DNA of 33,928 nt from positions 1 to 33,928 of the forward strand of contig DASRBO010000179.1 in NCBI GenBank assembly GCA_035653595.1. The letters are read 5' to 3'. The position numbers were made by a program, and so were the translations under genes. Source of the DNA: DASRBO01 sp035653595 (GTDB lineage Bacteria > Actinomycetota > Acidimicrobiia > Acidimicrobiales > JAJPHE01). This document shows positions 30,283 through 33,928 of this stretch, one piece after another; position 1 is the stretch's first letter, and each line of letters starts with the position of its first letter. The notes under the pieces are model-generated. The model did no database searches and was not told where the DNA came from. It saw only the letters and a program-made list of their open reading frames with translations.

Positions 30283-30331
30283 GGTGGTTGACTGGTGGGG
30301 GATAGAGGCGTAAGGTGGCGCCAGGTGGCGC
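30283..30331 (+). promoter_or_regulatory. Candidate MraZ operator: phased GGTGG repeats
   Basis: GGTGG occurs at 30283, 30294, 30314 and 30324, a spacing of 11, 20 and 10 bp, so all lie on about one face of the helix with one turn skipped. The last two are part of the longer direct repeat AGGTGGCGC (30313-30321, 30323-30331), which covers the predicted -10. E. coli MraZ binds TGGGN repeats with a 10-bp period at the same promoter, so this is a natural autoregulatory site. Inference from geometry. Confidence 0.5.
30288..30316 (+). promoter_or_regulatory. Promoter of the mraZ-rsmH-ftsL-ftsI cluster
   Basis: TTGACT (30288-30293), a 17-bp spacer, and TAAGGT (30311-30316): a near-consensus housekeeping promoter. 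It lies about 64 bp upstream of mraZ GTG 30380, leaving a leader of roughly 55 nt. It is the best-matching -35/-10 pair seen in this window. Confidence 0.7.
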
Positions 30332-30379
30332 GAAAGGGAGGGACCCGGGGCGCGCCTGGGAGCAAGGTGGTAGTGGCGG

Positions 30380-30799
30380 GTGGCACGCTTCTTCGGGCGG
30401 TACGAGCACTCGCTCGACCAGAAGGGTCGGGTGATCCTTCCCGCCCGGTTCCGGGCCGCCTTCGAGCGTGGGGGCTTCCTCACCCAGTTCCACGACCGCT
30501 GCTTGGCGTTGTGGACCCAGGAGGAGTTCGAGAACCTCATGACCGCCATGCAGGAGCGGGCCACCCAGGGCCGCAGCGACCGCAACCTGGCCCGGGTGTG
30601 GGCGGCGGGCTCCCACGAGGTGGAGGTCGACCGGCAGGGCCGGATGGCGATCCCCGCCCACCTGCGGGACTTCGCCCGGCTGGAGGGCGACGTCCTCATC
30701 AACGGCGCCATCGAGCGGGTCGAGCTGTGGAACCCGTCGGTGTGGAACGAGTTCGTGGCTCCCGAGGAGAGCCGGTTGACCGAAGGAGGAGACGACTAG
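30380..30799 (+). CDS. mraZ: Transcriptional regulator MraZ
   Basis: A 139-residue protein from GTG 30380. MraZ is a DNA-binding repressor of the dcw cluster and the first gene of that cluster in most bacteria. Two AbrB-like (SpoVT) halves are seen: FFGRYEHSLDQKGRVILPARFRAAFE near the start and HEVEVDRQGRMAIPAHLRDFARLEGDVLINGAIERVELW in the second half. Each has the DxKGR/DRQGR plus P motif. It forms ring oligomers in other bacteria. The GTG is preceded by AAGGTGG, a weak ribosome site. Its own promoter region carries phased GGTGG repeats. Confidence 0.96.
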   Translation: MARFFGRYEHSLDQKGRVILPARFRAAFERGGFLTQFHDRCLALWTQEEFENLMTAMQERATQGRSDRNLARVWAAGSHEVEVDRQGRMAIPAHLRDFARLEGDVLINGAIERVELWNPSVWNEFVAPEESRLTEGGDD

Positions 30800-30862
30800 C
30801 AGCTGGCAACGGCCCGACCGGCCGCCCGCCTGTCCGGCGGGGTGACGTTGTCCGGTCCCTGT

Positions 30863-30966
30863 GCAGCCTCTCGACCGGCGCGGTGGAAGATCCCTACTCC
30901 GCCCGCTTCCATCTCAGTCAGTCGGGGAGAAATCCCGGCGACACCCAGCCGGTCGAGGGGCTGCAG
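30863..30966 (+). ncRNA. Structured leader RNA before rsmH (candidate mraW RNA motif) masking the ribosome site
   Basis: A three-stem structure fits the region between mraZ and rsmH. P1 pairs GCAGCCTCTCGACCGGC (30863-30879) with GCCGGTCGAGGGGCTGC (30948-30964): 17 pairs, one of them a U-G wobble. Inside it P2 pairs GGTGGAAG (30882-30889) with CTTCCATC (30906-30913), including one G-U. P3 pairs CGGGG (30923-30927) with TCCCG (30933-30937) around an AGAAA loop. The 3' arm of P1 holds the GAGGGG ribosome site 6 nt before ATG 30967. An RNA motif upstream of mraW (rsmH) in actinobacteria has been described by comparative genomics; I recall its position but not its consensus, so identity is tentative. 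Pairing is visible directly. Confidence 0.65.
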
Positions 30967-31929
30967 ATGGACCAGGACTTCGCTCACCAGCCCGTCATGG
31001 CCGCCGAGGTGGTGGAGCTGTTCGGTCCCGTCCCGCCCGGCCTGGTGGTGGACGCCACCGTGGGCGGGGGCGGTCATGCCGCCGCCCTTCTGGAGGCCCA
31101 TCCCCACCTGAGCCTGCTGGGGATCGACCAGGACCCCGACGCCGTGGCCGCCGCCACCGGGGCGCTCGCCCGCTTCCGGGGGCGAGCCACGGTCGTGCGC
31201 GACCGCTTCGACCGACTGGCGGCGGTGGTGCGCTCCTTCCTGGACCGGCCCGGGGCCGGCGTCAGCGGGGTGCTCATCGACCTGGGCGTCAGCTCCCCCC
31301 AGCTGGACCGGCCCGAGCGGGGCTTCTCCTACCGCACCAGCGGGCCGCTCGACATGCGCATGGACCAGGCGGGCGCCCTCAGCGCCGCCGACGTGGTGAA
31401 CGGCTACAGCACGGCCGAGCTCACCCGGTTGTTCATGGCCAGCGGCGAGGGGCGCCTGGCCGCCCGCATCGCCAGGGCCATCGTCGCCGGCCGCCCCCAC
31501 GCCGACACGGCCGAGCTGGCCGAGGTGGTGGCATCGGCCGTGCCCGCCGCCGCCCGCCGGCGCGGGCATCCCGCCCGCCGGGTCTTCCAGGCCATCCGCA
31601 TGGAGGTAAACGCCGAGGTCCCCGCCCTGGCGGCCGCCCTCGACGGGGTCGAGGCGATCATGGGTCCCGGCGGCCGGTGCTGCGTGCTCTCGTACCACTC
31701 GGGCGAGGACAAGGTGGTCAAGGCCCGCTTCGGCGAATGGGCCGACGGCGGGTGCCAGTGCCCCCCCGGCCTGCCGTGCGCCTGCGGGGCGGTCCCGGTC
31801 GCCCGGCTGCTCAACCGGCGGGCCCGGCGGGCCACCCCGGCCGAGGTGGAGGCCAACCCGAGGGCCAAGGCGGCCCGGCTGCGGGCGGTCGAATGGGTGG
31901 GGGCCGGCCCCGACGAGGGGCGGCCATGA
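30967..31929 (+). CDS. rsmH: 16S rRNA (cytosine1402-N4)-methyltransferase RsmH (MraW)
   Basis: A 320-residue SAM-dependent methyltransferase that makes m4C1402 in 16S rRNA. The start DFAHQPVMAAEVVELF, SAM motif VVDATVGGGGHAAALLEA, GIDQDPDAV, DLGVSSPQLDRPERGFSYRTSGPLDMRMD, VFQAIRMEVNAE and VLSYHSGEDKVVK are all standard. ATG 30967 follows GAGGGG by 6 nt. The frame is open further upstream (for example GTG 30883), but the extra residues would be encoded by the structured leader, so I prefer ATG 30967. The RCCVLSYHSGED segment reads HSGED where SLED is usual, a minor change. The stop overlaps ftsL (ATGA). Confidence 0.96.
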   Translation: MDQDFAHQPVMAAEVVELFGPVPPGLVVDATVGGGGHAAALLEAHPHLSLLGIDQDPDAVAAATGALARFRGRATVVRDRFDRLAAVVRSFLDRPGAGVSGVLIDLGVSSPQLDRPERGFSYRTSGPLDMRMDQAGALSAADVVNGYSTAELTRLFMASGEGRLAARIARAIVAGRPHADTAELAEVVASAVPAAARRRGHPARRVFQAIRMEVNAEVPALAAALDGVEAIMGPGGRCCVLSYHSGEDKVVKARFGEWADGGCQCPPGLPCACGAVPVARLLNRRARRATPAEVEANPRAKAARLRAVEWVGAGPDEGRP

Positions 31930-32354
31930 CCGCGACCCAGCGGCCCCGACGCATGCACGGTCCCGCCGCCCGGCCGGCGCCGAGCCCGGCTCCGGCCCGG
32001 CCGCCGCTGCGGATAGTCCGCGCCGGCGAGCTGTCCCCCGCCGCCCGGGTGCGCCGGGCCCGGGCGCTCGCCGTCCTGGCCGGGCTGATGACCGTGCTGG
32101 CCGTTTTCGGGGTGGTCACCGCCCATGTGCTGCTGGCCCAGGAGCAGTTCCGCCTGGGCGACCTGCAAGCCAAGGCGGCCACCGAACAGGCGCGGAACGA
32201 GCAGTTGAGGCTGGAGGTGGCCCAGCTCCAGTCGCCGGCCCGGGTGGTGTCCGCCGCCGAGCAGCGCCTCGGCATGGTCCCGCCCTCCTCGGTCACCTAC
32301 CTGGTGCCCGGCCACGCCGCCTCCTCGGTCAACGGGGCGGCGGCGCGGCCATGA
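31926..32354 (+). CDS. ftsL: Cell division protein FtsL (septum-formation-initiator family)
   Basis: A 142-residue bitopic membrane protein. A Pro/Arg/Ala-rich cytoplasmic tail of about 45 residues is followed by one transmembrane helix (about 47-69) and a short coiled coil with FRLGDLQAKAATEQARNEQL (about 75-103). RVVSAAEQRLGMVPPSSVTYLVPG is the conserved end that recalls FtsL/FtsB proteins (AEQ-LGM-P). FtsL works with FtsB and FtsQ to activate FtsWI at the division site. It is identified mainly by position between rsmH and ftsI and by topology. Both junctions are ATGA overlaps, so expression is tightly coupled. Confidence 0.88.
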   Translation: MTATQRPRRMHGPAARPAPSPAPARPPLRIVRAGELSPAARVRRARALAVLAGLMTVLAVFGVVTAHVLLAQEQFRLGDLQAKAATEQARNEQLRLEVAQLQSPARVVSAAEQRLGMVPPSSVTYLVPGHAASSVNGAAARP

Positions 32355-33928
32355 GCCCCGCCTCATCCAGAACGACCCCAAGGGCCCGCCCCGGCAGACC
32401 TCGCCCTCCGGGGCGGGCTCCCTTCTCGCCCCGGCCGGTTTCGGGGGGCCGCCCCCGGTGCCGGGGAGGGTCGTCGACGCCGCCCGGCCTCGGCCGCCGG
32501 CGCATGAGCTGGATGCTGGCGGTCATGGGGCTGGTCTTCGCCGCGATCCTCGTCCGCCTGGCCGACGTGCAGGCGGTGCAGGCGGGCCGCTACGCCGCCT
32601 ACGGGGTATCGGAGCGGCTCCACTCGGTGGCCGTGCCGGCCCTGCGGGGGCCCATCCTCGACCGGAACGGCAAGGTGCTGGCCATGTCGGTGGCCCTGCA
32701 GACGATCTACGCCGATCCCCATCTGGTCAGCGACCCGGCCTCGGAGGCCCGTCAGCTCGCCCCGGCCCTGGGGATGGACGAGGCCACGCTGCAGAAGGAC
32801 CTGTCGGCCGACTCCGGCTTCGTGTACCTCGCCCACACCGTCGACAACTCGGTGGCGGCGAAGGTCAAAGCCCTGAACCTGGCCGGCATCGGGTTCCTGA
32901 CCGAGCCCAAGCGCTTCGAGCCCAACGGCGATCTCCTGTCCTCGGTGGTGGGCACCGTCGGCTACGACGGCCACGGCCAGTCCGGCCTCGAGTACCAGTA
33001 CGACTCGTCGCTGTCCGGCAAGGCCGGCCTGGTGCAGATCCAGGAGGGCATAGGCGGCCAGCGCATTCCGGGCACCCCGGAGCAGCGCACCCCGGCGGTG
33101 AACGGAAAGGGACTCGAGCTCACCATCGACACAGCCATGCAGTACGAGGTGGAGCAGGCCGTGGCCCGACAGGTCGTGGCCATGCACGCCGAGTCGGGCA
33201 CCGCCGTCATCGTGTCGTCCCACACGGGCCAGATCCTCGCCCTGGCCAACGTGGTCAACACCGCCGACGCCAACACGTTGGCCGCCCAGGCGGCGGCCAA
33301 GCCCGCCCCCGCCCCCACCGATCCGGCCCAGCTGGCCAAGCTCACCGCCCCCGCTCCCAGCGACTCCGCCTTCACCCAGGTCTACGAGCTGGGATCGGTG
33401 ATGAAGGGGGTGACCATCTCCGCCGCCCTCGAGACCGGGGCGGTGGTGCCCGCCACCCGGTTCACCGTTCCCGACAGCACCCTGTTCAGCGGGGCGGTGA
33501 TCCACGACGCCGAGCCCCATCCGACCGAGTCGTGGACGGTGCCGGACATCCTCTCCTACTCGTCCAACGTCGGCACCCTGCAGATCTCCCAGCGCCTGGG
33601 CGCCCAGCAGATCTACCGCTACATGAGGGCCTTCGGCCTGGGCTCCACCACCGGCATGAAGGTGCCGGGTGAGTCGGCGGGGCTGGTGCCAGCGCCGTCC
33701 TCGTGGTCCGGCACGTCGATCGCCACCATCCCAATCGGCCAGGGCATCGCCGTCACCCCGATGCAGATGCTCGACGTCTACAACACCATCGCCAACGGCG
33801 GGGTGTTCGTCCCGCCCCGGCTGATCAAGGGCATGGTGCAGGCCGACGGGAGCGTGCTGTCACAACCGCCCGGCGCGACCAGGCGGGTCGTATCGGCCGC
33901 CACCGCCAGGCGCATGACGGCGATGCTG
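32351..33928 (+). CDS. ftsI: Peptidoglycan transpeptidase FtsI (PBP3), 3' end outside window
   Basis: The first 526 codons of a class B penicillin-binding protein, which cross-links septal peptidoglycan. A basic Pro-rich cytoplasmic tail of about 50 residues precedes one transmembrane helix (about 53-70). GPILDRNGKVLAMS begins the periplasmic pedestal. The transpeptidase domain shows the SxxK box with S349 and K352 (YELGSVMKG) and the SxN box S404-S-N406 (YSSNVG). The KTG box lies beyond the window. Usual enzymes read EPGSTFK at the first box, so Pro is Leu and TF is VM. An Ala/Pro-rich insertion (AAQAAAKPAPAPTD onward, about residues 310-340) sits just before the active-site helix. ATG 32351 overlaps the ftsL stop; ATG 32504 would remove only the cytoplasmic tail. 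Confidence 0.95.
   Translation, partial: MSPASSRTTPRARPGRPRPPGRAPFSPRPVSGGRPRCRGGSSTPPGLGRRRMSWMLAVMGLVFAAILVRLADVQAVQAGRYAAYGVSERLHSVAVPALRGPILDRNGKVLAMSVALQTIYADPHLVSDPASEARQLAPALGMDEATLQKDLSADSGFVYLAHTVDNSVAAKVKALNLAGIGFLTEPKRFEPNGDLLSSVVGTVGYDGHGQSGLEYQYDSSLSGKAGLVQIQEGIGGQRIPGTPEQRTPAVNGKGLELTIDTAMQYEVEQAVARQVVAMHAESGTAVIVSSHTGQILALANVVNTADANTLAAQAAAKPAPAPTDPAQLAKLTAPAPSDSAFTQVYELGSVMKGVTISAALETGAVVPATRFTVPDSTLFSGAVIHDAEPHPTESWTVPDILSYSSNVGTLQISQRLGAQQIYRYMRAFGLGSTTGMKVPGESAGLVPAPSSWSGTSIATIPIGQGIAVTPMQMLDVYNTIANGGVFVPPRLIKGMVQADGSVLSQPPGATRRVVSAATARRMTAML

Noticed and set aside
29989..30379. RNase P RNA or another stable RNA in the long gap before mraZ
   Set aside because: The conserved RNase P segments (such as GAGGAAAGTCC and ACAGAAA) are not found on either strand by eye.
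30883..30966. In-frame GTG giving RsmH 28 more residues
   Set aside because: The extra sequence is encoded by the paired leader RNA; ATG 30967 has a proper GAGGGG site and the standard RsmH N-terminus. Kept as a refuting test for the RNA finding.

Overview
The window is a stretch of ordinary chromosome from a very GC-rich actinobacterium. It most resembles Acidimicrobiia or a related deep-branching Actinomycetota lineage. The evidence is a DUF3040 protein, an actinobacterial-type DapC and DapE, a group III phosphofructokinase, the divergent lexA / LysM-gene / nrdR block, a secreted NlpC/P60 protein with GYW-L-DGGIF-FGDA repeats, and the start of an actinobacterial dcw (division and cell wall) cluster. 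The taxonomic call is inference from gene content. No tRNA, rRNA, insertion sequence, phage or CRISPR array was found.

Layout. 1-6467 (+): the 3' end of miaB, miaA, dapF, hflX, dapC, dapD and dapE, mostly joined by 4-base start/stop overlaps. This places tRNA modification next to the succinylase branch of lysine/diaminopimelate synthesis. 6573-9696: a secreted, probably membrane-anchored subtilase, tail-to-tail with lexA. lexA faces a LysM division-inhibitor-like gene across three LexA boxes spaced exactly 29 bp apart, and nrdR follows. 9728-14705: a DegT-type aminotransferase divergent from a ceramidase-family hydrolase, then the 5-oxoprolinase genes pxpA and a fused pxpBC on the minus strand. 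14775-20248: a phosphofructokinase with the residues of a pyrophosphate-dependent enzyme, an inositol-phosphatase-family gene, threonine aldolase, a PIG-L deacetylase, dinB and a DUF3040 protein. 20265-24790 (-): the moxR / DUF58 / transglutaminase operon. 24830-29988 (+): a ROK-family protein, an acyl-CoA dehydrogenase, a small conserved-looking protein, an HNH protein with a possible leader ORF, a lipoate-ligase-like protein and the repeat-bearing NlpC/P60 protein. 30283-33928 (+): the dcw start, with a good promoter, mraZ, a structured RNA leader, rsmH, ftsL and the first 526 codons of ftsI, which runs off the end.

Themes. Many genes outside operons lack a Shine-Dalgarno sequence and instead carry TANNNT 6-9 nt before the start codon, which suggests widespread leaderless transcription. 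The most interesting points are the 29-bp-phased LexA operator array, the rsmH leader RNA whose 17-bp closing stem hides the ribosome binding site, ten-bp-phased GGTGG repeats at the mraZ promoter, D104/K124 in the phosphofructokinase, and a Ser in place of the first catalytic Cys of DapF.
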